Source of the DNA: Bdellovibrionia bacterium
GTDB lineage: Bacteria; Bdellovibrionota; Bdellovibrionia; Bdellovibrionales; JAUICD01
Direction: 5' to 3'
NCBI GenBank assembly: GCA_030427965.1
Contig: JAUICD010000015.1
Coordinates: 1 to 63,294 of the forward strand
Length of the DNA: 63,294 bases
Shown here: positions 42,983 through 52,298 of the stretch, piece after piece
How the letters are laid out: the number at the start of each line of letters is the position of its first letter
Position numbering within the stretch: the stretch's first letter is position 1
The notes under the pieces: generated by a model
The model's database searches: none
Told to the model about the DNA's origin: nothing
What the model saw: the letters and a program-made list of their open reading frames with translations, nothing else
Translations under genes and position numbers: made by a program

Positions 42983-44210
42983 TTTCACCTCCGTTCTTAA
43001 CTTTCTTCTTTAATCCAAAGAATTCTTTAGGAAGACTGACTTTGTCCTTTAGGACAATCCATACCTTTTCACCTGCGTTGACTCTAAAAGTAGGAAGAAG
43101 CTGAGATGCTTCTTTTAAATACCAGTCAGCCACTCGACCAGCAGCCGAAGAAGCTCCTCCTCCTAAAATATATTTTCCCTGATTTCCTGTAATGACACTT
43201 TGACTTCCACCAAGGGGATTAGTTTGCTGTGTTGTTTGAGCTTGTTGGAGTGCCTGTCCTACTCCTTGAACTACGCTGCTTAGGAATGCCATTGCTGCCA
43301 CTCTATTTTGTCGAGACCTCACCTCGGCTTCAATGCCCAGAACATGATCCGTATTGCTTTGAATAAAACCATTAATTTTTCGTTCAAAAAATTCTCCCGA
43401 CGAATTTACACAAGAGAGTTTGGTAGCCTGGTAGTCAACACGTTCGGTTGATCTTGATGGTGTGGCTTTAGCTATCATAAAGCAGCCTGTTAAATCCATT
43501 CTCGATCCATTTGGTCCTACAAACTCATGATCTAGCTCGATTAGGACGGGATCGACTCTCTTGTCAGGAGTATCGATTCCCGTTAGAGCTGTGCCTAAAG
43601 AATAGGCACCTGTTGGGATGACTGGCCCTGTTTTCACAGGAGCCTTCTTCTTTGCTCTCCTTACAGGAAAGCTTCTAAAGGCTTTCTTTTTAACTTTTGG
43701 CTTTGCTTCAGCATTTTGCTTTTGATTATCATTAGTCCCGTTCGAAATAGCTTCCGCTGCAAGATTCGGATCTCCCGGATGACTTGTCAATGGAGGTGGA
43801 GGTGCCATCGTCTCTCTAGTCACCTCGGTTTGCGTTGTCTTGTCTTGCTCCTCAGTCTTAGTTTTTAAGTTTTCAAGTTTTCCCTCTAGAGCTTTTAGCT
43901 TTGCAAGAACTTCACTTTGTTTATCTAACACATCTCTAGTCGTTTGATTTAGTACAGATTCCTTTCCTTTATAAAAGGATTCGTTGTTTGAACCTAGAAT
44001 TCGACCCTTACTAAAATCGATATTCTTTTCTTCATCAAAAATTGTAGTGTTTGAAGAACTATTCGAGAAGATTGAGTAAATAAGAACAAGTAAAACAAAT
44101 CCAGCAGCGGCTAACACTGCTGCTCTATTAGAATTCCAAGCCTTCTCAAACTGAATATTCAAGTATCTATTTAGTGACTTCGCTTTTAAACCTAAATCTG
44201 CGTAGTTCAT
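42945..44210 (-). CDS. traB: TraB, VirB10-type channel protein
   Basis: 421 residues. A membrane segment (AVLAAAGFVLLVLIYSIF) near residue 40 is followed by a coiled coil (KALEGKLENLKTKTEEQDK), a Pro-rich stretch (MAPPPPLTSHPGDP) and a C-terminal beta domain from about residue 200 (YSLGTALTGIDTP and RMDLTGCFMIAKATPS). This is the VirB10/TraB plan, spanning the envelope and joining the outer-membrane core to the inner membrane. It overlaps the TraK stop by four bases and the lipoprotein gene by about 40. Confidence 0.85.
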   Translation of the reverse strand: MNYADLGLKAKSLNRYLNIQFEKAWNSNRAAVLAAAGFVLLVLIYSIFSNSSSNTTIFDEEKNIDFSKGRILGSNNESFYKGKESVLNQTTRDVLDKQSEVLAKLKALEGKLENLKTKTEEQDKTTQTEVTRETMAPPPPLTSHPGDPNLAAEAISNGTNDNQKQNAEAKPKVKKKAFRSFPVRRAKKKAPVKTGPVIPTGAYSLGTALTGIDTPDKRVDPVLIELDHEFVGPNGSRMDLTGCFMIAKATPSRSTERVDYQATKLSCVNSSGEFFERKINGFIQSNTDHVLGIEAEVRSRQNRVAAMAFLSSVVQGVGQALQQAQTTQQTNPLGGSQSVITGNQGKYILGGGASSAAGRVADWYLKEASQLLPTFRVNAGEKVWIVLKDKVSLPKEFFGLKKKVKNGGESELFNYFTKYSH

Positions 44211-44977
44211 TGGACACCCCGTCTTTTAGAAAGGTGAATTTTACCAATTTGTGAGGCTTTTGCTGTCCCGTTAACAATTAGCCAGATATATCCATTTTTC
44301 TTTGGATTGTTCTCTAAGACCAAACGATCCACAGTTCCAATGATTGCTTGGTTTGGACTTCCAACTACAATTTTTCTTATATCTACAGCAAAGGAATTAT
44401 TTAGACTCGTATTTTGAAGCTCGATGATAAAGCCCTTTAGAGTTGGTCCTACATAAGATCGAACAACTTTTGCTTTTACTCTCCAATCTGTAGTCTTTAG
44501 AGTTCTATTAATATGTTTGTATTGATAGCCCCTAGCTGATCTTCCAAGGTACATAGCTTTTAATAGATCAAACTCTGTTAGTCCTGACCTGTCTTGTTGA
44601 TTGTTTCCCTCTTCGGACTGTTTAATCTCAGGCTTTAGTTGATAGGTTCCATAGGTGACTTGTTCTTCGGGTTGTTCAACGGTTTCAAATTTTATCTCAG
44701 CAGATGAGTTGTCATCAAAAACAAATGAAATTTGTCCTTCACCTTTTTTGAATCTCGGCTTCAAAGTAAACTTCTTAAAGTTAAACTTTGATGACTCAGC
44801 AGGGGACAGTCTAAAATTCGGATTATTGGAAGCTGAAGCTACTGGTTTGTCAAAAATTAGGAAGTGAGTTTGACCAAAAATCACCTTCAGTTCAACTGGC
44901 TCTTCTCCATAGGTAATTGTTTTGGCTTGAACTAACTCCCCAAAACAAAGGAATAATAAGATTAAAATGTATTTCAC
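44207..44977 (-). CDS. traK: TraK, VirB9-type secretin-like protein
   Basis: 256 residues from the GTG at 44977 (GGAGGAG upstream). The signal peptide is YILILLFLCFGELVQAK. A beta-sandwich N domain follows, then a C domain (GPTLKGFIIELQNTSLNNSF and GYIWLIVNG) typical of VirB9/TraK. It would form the outer-membrane core with TraB and the lipoprotein. A longer frame from 45064 overlaps traE and lacks a signal peptide. Confidence 0.72.
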   Translation of the reverse strand: MKYILILLFLCFGELVQAKTITYGEEPVELKVIFGQTHFLIFDKPVASASNNPNFRLSPAESSKFNFKKFTLKPRFKKGEGQISFVFDDNSSAEIKFETVEQPEEQVTYGTYQLKPEIKQSEEGNNQQDRSGLTEFDLLKAMYLGRSARGYQYKHINRTLKTTDWRVKAKVVRSYVGPTLKGFIIELQNTSLNNSFAVDIRKIVVGSPNQAIIGTVDRLVLENNPKKNGYIWLIVNGTAKASQIGKIHLSKRRGVQ

Positions 44978-44996
44978 ATCTCCTCCATGAGAATAA

Positions 44997-45722
44997 TTAA
45001 TGTCCTGACCTAACGCTTTCTTTTCTTTTGAAATCTTCGTTTGTAGATCTGGACAGCTTTTCAATATTGAGCGTCCAACGCTGGGAATCTTTTGGATTTA
45101 CGACAACCAATCGCATCTCGATTACTTCGGGAAATGTTCCGGCAAAGCGATTATTGATATATGTGTCCTTATCAACCAATACCGTTACATCATAGTGACC
45201 ACTATCGTCAGATATTACTTGTGTTTTGCGAGGCTTTACTGCCTCTAGAACATCTTCCTTAATGACTCTATCAATCCAAAGTTGGGACTCAGATAAAAAT
45301 CTAACCTTTAAGTTGTCAGCCATATGTTCGGCAAGAATTTGAGTGTTTTCTTCAACGTTACCTTTATGAATATTACCTAAGAGAGAAACAAAATCTGTCA
45401 CTGCCTTTTGAGCATACTTATCTGGTACTACTTGCGGTGTAGCCGGAGTAATTCCCGTTATTTTAGATGGAACAAGTAGATATTCCTTTTGACGTAGTTT
45501 TTTATCTACGTAGTAACCATATATTACGTTGTAGATTAAACCGCCAAATAAGATTACGAGTAATGCGGTAACGATATACTGATAGGTAGTCTTTTGAACC
45601 TCGTAGGCTGCTTTAAAGCTGACATATTTAGGGATTACTCTTAAGTCTACTCCCTCATAAACACCCGATGGTGGCGCAGCTACTTTAGCGGCTTCCATTC
45701 CTTTTTCGATAGGACCTATCAT
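44997..45722 (-). CDS. traE: TraE, VirB8-type assembly protein
   Basis: 241 residues from the ATG at 45722, placed just after the stop of the small preceding gene. A short cytoplasmic start precedes a membrane segment (YIVTALLVILFGGLIYNVIY, about residues 48-67). The periplasmic domain (about 80-235) has alternating strands (HYDVTVLVDKDTYINNRF), as in TraE/VirB8. The open frame extends to 45920, but that extension overlaps a better-supported small gene. Confidence 0.7.
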   Translation of the reverse strand: MIGPIEKGMEAAKVAAPPSGVYEGVDLRVIPKYVSFKAAYEVQKTTYQYIVTALLVILFGGLIYNVIYGYYVDKKLRQKEYLLVPSKITGITPATPQVVPDKYAQKAVTDFVSLLGNIHKGNVEENTQILAEHMADNLKVRFLSESQLWIDRVIKEDVLEAVKPRKTQVISDDSGHYDVTVLVDKDTYINNRFAGTFPEVIEMRLVVVNPKDSQRWTLNIEKLSRSTNEDFKRKESVRSGH

Positions 45723-45723
45723 C

Positions 45724-45933
45724 TCAGTTCCTATCTTTTTCAGTCTCTGACTTGCTTTCAAATACACTGTCATTAGATGAAACCCTAATGATTTCATCAA
45801 CTTTTTTAATTGGATAGGCAACTCTCTCAATTGTTTCATGAACCATGTATTTTCCATTTTTTGACTTATAAACTCTTGTTTTGATAAATGGCTTTCTTTC
45901 AATTTGATCCTCCAACGCATATTTTCTTTCCAA
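45724..45933 (-). CDS. Small protein between traL and traE
   Basis: 69 residues from TTG at 45933, with AAGGAG seven bases before it. Basic-acidic mix (YALEDQIERKPFIKTRVYKS and YMVHETIERVAYPIKKVDEI). It ends at the stop directly before the traE ATG. No family is recognised; position suggests a part of the pilus assembly module. Confidence 0.5.
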   Translation of the reverse strand: MERKYALEDQIERKPFIKTRVYKSKNGKYMVHETIERVAYPIKKVDEIIRVSSNDSVFESKSETEKDRN

Positions 45934-45944
45934 AATAATCTCCT

Positions 45945-46256
45945 TTAATCTGAATAGACCTTGTCGCCCTTTGGGTTAACTAAACCAGGAAGGGTCATTT
46001 GAAACCTTTTGTAAGGATAGTGAAGAAAGATGCCTCTATTGTTTTTTTGTTTTATGGATGGGATCACAGCAATTACCACAATCAATCCCAATACCATAAG
46101 AGACCATTGATAAAAAACTAATCCAAACGCGAGAACCACTAACAATGCACCATAAACATCATAGAGATCCCAATAATCTCCCAATGTAATCGGATCATTC
46201 ACTGTCTGTGATACTTGGATTCCGTGATCTTTCTTCACCTTTTCATAGTCATACAT
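45945..46256 (-). CDS. traL: TraL-like inner-membrane pilus assembly protein
   Basis: 103 residues. Two close membrane segments (VYGALLVVLAFGLVFYQW and LMVLGLIVVIAVIPS) are followed by a basic motif (NRGIFLHYPYKRFQMTLPG) that resembles the end of TraL, between traA and traE as in F. It overlaps the pilin gene stop by eight bases (ATG inside the last codons). Confidence 0.7.
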   Translation of the reverse strand: MYDYEKVKKDHGIQVSQTVNDPITLGDYWDLYDVYGALLVVLAFGLVFYQWSLMVLGLIVVIAVIPSIKQKNNRGIFLHYPYKRFQMTLPGLVNPKGDKVYSD

Positions 46257-46683
46257 TCAAAATCACCTCAGGCCTTGAATGATTCATAGAAAAGATGCTG
46301 CTGCCACCTCCAAGGTTAAATACGTTTTTTACCCACAGAGGAGCTGTCCCCAAAATGATTGCTGCAATTACACAAACTACAGCAGCACCAAAACGCATCT
46401 CCTTAAGATTCCACCCCGCGCCCATGATACAAAGACCTGCGAATATCCTAGCACCCCAGACGAAAATTCCTTTGTCTACAAGCCTAAGTAAGCTACCGGC
46501 AGCTTGAAGCTTATCGCTTTGATCAGAACCAGGAATGCTTACTTGTGCGTGAACATCGACTGAAAAGAGGACAAAAATGCAAACGGTGCCTAATGCTAGC
46601 CAAAGTAATGCCCAAGCTCTATCACTTGGCCCCTGTTTCCCTAGTTTTGGAATGTTAAAAAAGTTGAGACATCCTGTCTCCAT
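46249..46683 (-). CDS. traA: TraA-like pilin (VirB2 type)
   Basis: 144 residues. A long leader with a hydrophobic core (AWALLWLALGTVCIFVLFSV, cleavage probably after VHA) precedes a mature part with two membrane helices (GARIFAGLCIMGAGW and FGAAVVCVIAAIILGTAPLW) joined by a short loop. This is the pattern of F pilin and VirB2. It directly precedes traL. AGGAGG is two bases before the ATG. It is the predicted main subunit of the conjugative pilus. Confidence 0.65.
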   Translation of the reverse strand: METGCLNFFNIPKLGKQGPSDRAWALLWLALGTVCIFVLFSVDVHAQVSIPGSDQSDKLQAAGSLLRLVDKGIFVWGARIFAGLCIMGAGWNLKEMRFGAAVVCVIAAIILGTAPLWVKNVFNLGGGSSIFSMNHSRPEVILNV

Positions 46684-46696
46684 ATGACCTCCTGTC

Positions 46697-47455
46697 TTAA
46701 AGGTTTATATTCCAAGTTCCCTTTACGGCTTCGTTGATTTTTTCAATTGTGTGGAAACCTTGGATTTTAATTTGCGTTTTATTTGATTTGTTTAACACCA
46801 ATAGAAGCGGCACTCCTTTGATGTTAAGCTTTTTGACTTCTTCTTTATTTGCAAGCGAAACACGTACTGGTCGACCAGTTAAACCCTTTGGGTCACTATC
46901 AATTTGTTTTCCCTCAACATAGTAACCTCTTGATTGGAGATCCTTTAAAACCCCAAACATTTTCTTACAGAATGGACATGATGACTCGTAATACATTAGA
47001 AACCAAATTGCTTTTGAGGATTGAGCAATGTTTATGGCCTTTAAAGTATTTGAGGCTAATGCTTTTCTTGCTAGCGGACTTCTTCCGTTCTTACGTCTTT
47101 GGTAGTCTGCAATTTTGTTTTGAAATTGAGAAATGAATTCATTTTTCTTTTTGACGTATTTTAAAAGTAACTCAATATTCTCATCTGTTGGATTGTTTCC
47201 AGTATAAAGAAATGGTATCGGAGGTGTATGATTACCTTCTCTAAACATCTCTGGATTGTTTGTGTCCAAATAGTCCTTCCATTTGAAATTTGATGTATTG
47301 CCAGTGTCTACATTGTCTTTTTTCTGGACACTTTCATGTATTTTTACGGATTCTTCATCATCCCAGTAATTGATTCCTTCATCGAAGTAATCAAATGCTT
47401 GGGTCGTAACTGAGAATACAGTTAAGCTAATTGCTAAAAAGTGCTTCATTAGCAT
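46697..47455 (-). CDS. traF: TraF-like thioredoxin-fold protein
   Basis: 252 residues. Signal peptide (HFLAISLTVFSVTTQAF), then a domain with a CxxC pair in YYESSCPFCKKMFGVLK, which defines the TraF/DsbC-like thioredoxin fold. KGVPLLLVLN holds the cis-Pro. It probably helps disulphide formation in Cys-rich transfer proteins (TraU-like, TraH-like). The start is ATG at 47455, six bases after AAGGAG; the gene begins inside the 3' end of the GspE-like gene. Confidence 0.8.
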   Translation of the reverse strand: MLMKHFLAISLTVFSVTTQAFDYFDEGINYWDDEESVKIHESVQKKDNVDTGNTSNFKWKDYLDTNNPEMFREGNHTPPIPFLYTGNNPTDENIELLLKYVKKKNEFISQFQNKIADYQRRKNGRSPLARKALASNTLKAINIAQSSKAIWFLMYYESSCPFCKKMFGVLKDLQSRGYYVEGKQIDSDPKGLTGRPVRVSLANKEEVKKLNIKGVPLLLVLNKSNKTQIKIQGFHTIEKINEAVKGTWNINL

Positions 47456-48989
47456 CAATTACTCCTTTCCAAGCAAGTTCTCTTGTTATTTCCATCAGGC
47501 TTTTATTTACCCCATCTTTTGCTGGAGTATAAACTTCCATGATTGGAATACGCCCACTAAGTCCCTGATTGCATTTAGGACATCCTTCAGAGTTCCTGGT
47601 CTTTAAATTGACTGATTTTGAGCTATTCCCAACTAAAAGGTAGCTGGCCTCGGTAGGTTCAATCTCTGTAGCACAATGATGGCAAAGCTTCTTTAATAGT
47701 CGTTGCGCCCCTGAAAACTTCAGACAGCTTTCTATTAAAAATTCTTTTACCCCTAGACCTCTAAGTCGGTCCACGGCCTCAATTGCGCCGTTTGCATGTA
47801 CTGTGCTCAAAACAAGGTGTCCTGTCGCAGCAGCTTTAAAGGCTAGATCCGCTGTCTCTTCATCTCTGATCTCCCCAAGAAGAATTACATCTGGATCTTG
47901 TCTTAGAATTCCCCTTAGTGCGTCTGAGAATTTAAGCGTATCACTTACCTCGATTTGTACTATTCCAGGTCTTACAACTTCAATTGGATCTTCCACAGTC
48001 ACAATTCTAAGTTTTTCTCTATCCACCTCTGACAAGATTGCTTGAAGTGTTGTTGTTTTTCCTGATCCGGTAGGACCAGACAATAAGATGATCCCACTTT
48101 TTGACTGAATGGATTGTTCAATAGTGGATACGACGTTTTTCTCTAATCCTGACGATTTTAGATCAAAACTCTGATTTAGTTCTATTAACCGTAAAACTAT
48201 ATTTTCTCCGTGCAGAGTTGGCATTAGACTAACTCTTATTCTGAGGTTTATATTTTCTAAGTTGAACGCCTTATCTTGCGTCTTTCCAAACTGATCTATT
48301 CTTAACCCTAGTACTCTTTTTAATTCCTCTAAAAAGGCCTGTCCAAATTGGGAATTTACCTCTTTCCATAAAGAGAGTTCGCCATTTTTCCTAAATCTAA
48401 TTTCAACCCCTTGCTTCCATGGAGTGATATGAATGTCACTTATTCCTTCTCTTTGCGCAGCTTCAATAGACGTTTTTATAAGTTGAACATAAGGGCTTTC
48501 GTCAGACAATCTTTCGTCATCTGTTTTAACTTTACTTACAGTAATTCGATTCTTCTTGTTGGTACGATCAATTCCAAAGAGATCTTTTGACATGAAGTCA
48601 AATACCTCTTCAGTGCATTTAACCAGTTCAACATTTTTACCCTGGCCCTCCATTTGTTCCATAAATTCATCACAATATTCTTTTGAGAGGTACCTAATTA
48701 CATTATCGTTTCTGTTTAGCGGCAGAAGATTGTACCTCAATGCTTCATTCAACTCATTGTCGGTAAATTCAGAGATATCAGCTTCTTTTAACAAATCATT
48801 TTGATTTGATAAGGTTGGCAGATCAAAAAATAGAGCCAAGTTTGTGTTATGTGCAATTGAATCTATGGCATTAAGTTTCTTTAGAACTCGTCCTAATTTA
48901 GATTTTTGGAATTTTTGAGCCTTCAGGGCATCATCTAAATTGCTTTGTGTGATAGTTCCATTATGAAGGAGAAATTCACCAAACCTCAT
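47427..48989 (-). CDS. GspE/PilB-type secretion ATPase inside the tra operon
   Basis: 520 residues. The N-terminal T2SSE-like domain (about 1-140) and the ATPase domain have Walker A GPTGSGKT at 305-312, an Asp box VTVEDPIE, and Walker B with DPDVILLGEIRDEETAD. A tetracysteine zinc site (LCHHC and CPKCN) is typical of GspE/PilB, not of VirB11. It is coupled to the fusion gene by a four-base overlap (ATGA). In F-type systems no such ATPase is normal; here it may take the VirB11 place. Role in transfer is inferred. Confidence 0.85.
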   Translation of the reverse strand: MRFGEFLLHNGTITQSNLDDALKAQKFQKSKLGRVLKKLNAIDSIAHNTNLALFFDLPTLSNQNDLLKEADISEFTDNELNEALRYNLLPLNRNDNVIRYLSKEYCDEFMEQMEGQGKNVELVKCTEEVFDFMSKDLFGIDRTNKKNRITVSKVKTDDERLSDESPYVQLIKTSIEAAQREGISDIHITPWKQGVEIRFRKNGELSLWKEVNSQFGQAFLEELKRVLGLRIDQFGKTQDKAFNLENINLRIRVSLMPTLHGENIVLRLIELNQSFDLKSSGLEKNVVSTIEQSIQSKSGIILLSGPTGSGKTTTLQAILSEVDREKLRIVTVEDPIEVVRPGIVQIEVSDTLKFSDALRGILRQDPDVILLGEIRDEETADLAFKAAATGHLVLSTVHANGAIEAVDRLRGLGVKEFLIESCLKFSGAQRLLKKLCHHCATEIEPTEASYLLVGNSSKSVNLKTRNSEGCPKCNQGLSGRIPIMEVYTPAKDGVNKSLMEITRELAWKGVIDANEALFSN

Positions 48990-51900
48990 AATGCCCCCAA
49001 GCCTTTACAAGCCGCCCGAATGACCTGCAGAGCAACCACAGCTTCGGCTACTTCTTCAACATCCTTGCAACAGCTAACCTTCTTCCAAGTTACAAAAAGA
49101 TGACCCTTAAGCTTTCCGCTTTTAAGTCTTCCCATTTCTCGTACATTTTTAATGGTCTCAAGCATTCCTACATTTTGACCCTCATTAAAGCATGAGGAGC
49201 TTTGAGGGGAGATCATCTGCCACTTCTCATCAGTACTGCTTGGCGTAGATTGAAACACCTCGGATGCTAGACTTTTCATTCTAGCCGCAATCATAAGAGC
49301 CCCAGTGAGACTTGACGGTCCATTATATGTCCCATACCGAGGAAACATTACCCCCCAACCCGTACATACTTCAGCACTTGATGGCGGATAAGAAGGAATA
49401 GCTCCCATATTAACACTGCACATTCCACCAGAGCTTGGTGAATAATTTTTGGTACCATGGCCTGAGCTTAGAGCACCTTTTATTAAACACAATTTAGGAC
49501 TTGCGCTCCAGAGTAAGAACTTTGGCTGCATTCTATCTCCAGATCCAGTCTTCCAGTGCTCTTCTACATGCTCACTCATGGCATCAAAACAAGTCTTATC
49601 GGTCCTTGCGCCTCCACAGGGCATCATTTCATAAGCAATCTCTGTAAATGGAACAGCCGTTAGGTGTGATTCAAATGATTGAGTGTATTCATCTCCTTCT
49701 GCGCCAAATGGAGCCCCTTTTTGTACTGATGCTAGTTGACCTTCGGCCATTGGAAGTCCCTTGAAGAAGGTTTCCTTTCTATCTGGCATTACTTCTATGA
49801 AAGTTTGAGGAATGTAGTAAGTTAACTTCGCGCACGGTCGTGGAGGCCATCCACACATGCAAACTCCTACTTTCATTTCTGTGCAGGAATTAAATTCTGC
49901 CGTATTCATTACCGAACAAATACTTGGAAATGCTAGTGCATCATTTGTTGATGCAAGGTAAGGCAAATGAAAGCAAAACGCCATTGCGACAGCTTTTGGT
50001 ACTGTTTTAAGATATGTCGAAATCTTCTCAATTACATCTTTGTGGCTAGTTTTGCGTGAATCCAGAAAATGGGGTTTTGCGAAGACCTTTTTAAAACTTG
50101 TATTGATTCCATCGAAAATGATACCGTAAAACTCCATAATTCTTAGTTCGCTGAGATCCTTTCCTGTCACGACAAACTCTTTCTGCTTTGATACATTAAA
50201 TGACTCAGACACATTTGCTTTTGCTGAATCAAACCCACCAAAGAGATAATTTCTTCGGACAGCCTGTGATACCTCGGAAAGTGTATGAGATTCGTTTTCA
50301 ATTTCTTTTTGGCCAAGGAGATTCTTTAAATTCTCAACTGTCTTAAAGTCGCTAGAGTGTCCCACTAATCTATTTCTAAAGTTCTGAATCAATTCATCAA
50401 CAGCGTCTTTGTTACCGACGCTGTTATAAAGTGATGACAAACTTTGAGTCGCCGCAATCATACAGAAATTACCTTCTCGTCCTTTTGCAAGAACTGATTG
50501 ATCCGAAACTCCAGAGCCAGAAATTGCGGTTACCACATCCTGATATTCATCAACGACTATTGCGGCAAGCCTTTGAGATGAGCCTTTATACTTTCTTAAT
50601 CTGTCTAAAACCGCTTGTTCATAGTAGAGCTTTACGAATGTTCCCATAGATTTTGAAAGACCAGGGTTATCAATATCAAAAAATAGTAGTTTTCCATCGT
50701 CTATAACCTGGTTCATCGTGCTTATCGTGATTTCTTCTTTTTTTGGGCAGAAAACTTTATGAGCCTGATACTCTTGAAACAAGTTTAGGAAAGTCGTGGC
50801 TGTGGCTAAAATACCACTTTTTAGTTTAGTGTCAAATTCAGTGTATTCATTTTCAAAATACTCGATCGCTTTTTCAATGTTGAAAGTTTCCTCTTCGTCA
50901 AATTGAGATTGTTCTTCGTAGGTTCTGTTTGATAAAATTTCGGTTAACTCTTCAGAGAGACTCTTTTTAGTTGAATCTACTAACGCCGTATAAAACTCTG
51001 TTAATGTGTAGTAATCGTATTTTGCTATACAATATATGAGACAATTCTTAACTAAGTTAAATCCTTGTCTTTCCCAAAATGGTGAGTCGGTTGATTTTCC
51101 AAGGAAATTAACACTGGCCGCTCGAATCATTTCGGCAGTCCTCATAAAATTAGCATCCTTTAAACCTTCTTTTAGGTAAATGGGATTGAATCGAACATCA
51201 CCACCAAGTTTTAAATGTAGGACTTGATCTTCAACTCCATTTTTTTTGCAAATTTTGGATGCCTCTGGAATAAACGTACCTTTTGGATCAATTGCTAAGA
51301 TTGAAGGTCTTGGATTAAAGTTTTCTATGAGCTGAGTAAAATATGGAAGGATGGTTCCCTGGGTTTTTCCACTTCCGATGGAAGATGTAATCAAGATGTT
51401 TGTACTAAGAGCTTTTTGATTTAATGAAACCCAGCAAGGAGGGACGGAACCATCCTCCCCCGTACTACCAAGCACAAGCTGATTATCCTCTGTCGGCAAT
51501 TTAGGGAGTCGTTGAGTTGATTTGTAGAGTAATCTACTCAAAATTGGCGAAACCAGATGTGCAAGAATTATGGCAAAAGAGTATGAAAGAAAAATGCTAA
51601 TTCCTACTAGAGCCACTTGGGCATCCATGCCCACAATTTCAGCAAATCCTTTTGCAAACTCTAATAGAATTACGCTTTGATGGAATATAAGACTTGTGGA
51701 AAAGCCCAACAAAAATGGTACTCCGAAAGACAATGTAAGTACTCTTTGTCTCTCTTTCTTTCTAAGTAGCCTAATTCGACTTCCTTGGGCTCTATATCCA
51801 ATAAGACGACCTAGTAAACTCAAGGTCCAGAAAGTGTTTATAGATAGGGAAGCAACCAGGAGAGTGGCGGTTAGAATATTCTCATCAAATAAGCGTACTA

Positions 51901-52036
51901 ATTCCTCAATTTCATTTAATCCATTAAATGGATTGAAGAACAAACAACCTAATACAAGTATTAGTAGTAAGAGAGCGAGAGACAGCGAAACATCCTGGTC
52001 CTCCTTTCTATATTTTGTTGAATTCATATCTCTCAT
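48986..52036 (-). CDS. Fusion of type IV coupling protein (VirD4/TraD type) and TraU-like exported domain
   Basis: 1016 residues in one frame. Residues 1-656 are a coupling ATPase: four membrane segments in the first 180 residues, Walker A SSIGSGKTQG near 218-227, and Walker B IVVDEYQDV about 493-501. After KKVFAKPHFL the chain has a hydrophobic segment (VAMAFCFHLPYLASTNDALA, about 683-702), then a Cys-rich domain of 315 residues with TraU-like features (VCTGWGVMFPRYGTYNG and LTGALMIAARMKSL). The segment would carry the TraU-like part across the membrane. No stop and no good internal ribosome site lie at the junction. GAGGAAA precedes the ATG. Confidence 0.75.
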   Translation of the reverse strand: MRDMNSTKYRKEDQDVSLSLALLLLILVLGCLFFNPFNGLNEIEELVRLFDENILTATLLVASLSINTFWTLSLLGRLIGYRAQGSRIRLLRKKERQRVLTLSFGVPFLLGFSTSLIFHQSVILLEFAKGFAEIVGMDAQVALVGISIFLSYSFAIILAHLVSPILSRLLYKSTQRLPKLPTEDNQLVLGSTGEDGSVPPCWVSLNQKALSTNILITSSIGSGKTQGTILPYFTQLIENFNPRPSILAIDPKGTFIPEASKICKKNGVEDQVLHLKLGGDVRFNPIYLKEGLKDANFMRTAEMIRAASVNFLGKSTDSPFWERQGFNLVKNCLIYCIAKYDYYTLTEFYTALVDSTKKSLSEELTEILSNRTYEEQSQFDEEETFNIEKAIEYFENEYTEFDTKLKSGILATATTFLNLFQEYQAHKVFCPKKEEITISTMNQVIDDGKLLFFDIDNPGLSKSMGTFVKLYYEQAVLDRLRKYKGSSQRLAAIVVDEYQDVVTAISGSGVSDQSVLAKGREGNFCMIAATQSLSSLYNSVGNKDAVDELIQNFRNRLVGHSSDFKTVENLKNLLGQKEIENESHTLSEVSQAVRRNYLFGGFDSAKANVSESFNVSKQKEFVVTGKDLSELRIMEFYGIIFDGINTSFKKVFAKPHFLDSRKTSHKDVIEKISTYLKTVPKAVAMAFCFHLPYLASTNDALAFPSICSVMNTAEFNSCTEMKVGVCMCGWPPRPCAKLTYYIPQTFIEVMPDRKETFFKGLPMAEGQLASVQKGAPFGAEGDEYTQSFESHLTAVPFTEIAYEMMPCGGARTDKTCFDAMSEHVEEHWKTGSGDRMQPKFLLWSASPKLCLIKGALSSGHGTKNYSPSSGGMCSVNMGAIPSYPPSSAEVCTGWGVMFPRYGTYNGPSSLTGALMIAARMKSLASEVFQSTPSSTDEKWQMISPQSSSCFNEGQNVGMLETIKNVREMGRLKSGKLKGHLFVTWKKVSCCKDVEEVAEAVVALQVIRAACKGLGAL

Positions 52037-52075
52037 TTTTTCCTCTTTGTCTTAATACTTGTTTTAAAGTTAAAA

Positions 52076-52288
52076 TTAGTAAGGGCAAATGTGATAGTGT
52101 TTCCTATAGTGCTCGGCTTTAAGATCTTCGATATATTTCGAAACTCTGTCTTGCTCGAACAAGAGGTTGTTAAATTTCTGATAGAATGATTTGAGCATTT
52201 TAGTAAGGCCGCTCTTCACACTTTCTTTTATCAGTGGGCATTTAATAGAATTTGTTCTATTTAGATTTATTTTTAATACTTGTTCCAT
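52076..52288 (-). CDS. Small protein at the start of the tra operon
   Basis: 70 residues from the ATG at 52288 (AAAGGAG upstream). Basic helical protein (TKMLKSFYQKFNNLLFEQDR and YIEDLKAEHYRKHY). No family recognised. It lies between the zinc-ribbon gene and the fusion gene, with gaps of 10 and 39 bases. Confidence 0.5.
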   Translation of the reverse strand: MEQVLKINLNRTNSIKCPLIKESVKSGLTKMLKSFYQKFNNLLFEQDRVSKYIEDLKAEHYRKHYHICPY

Positions 52289-52298
52289 TTCAGCTCCT

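Noticed and set aside
45723..45920. N-terminal extension of TraE
   Set aside because: It overlaps the 69-codon gene, which has a proper ribosome site; TraE-like sequence starts after 45722.
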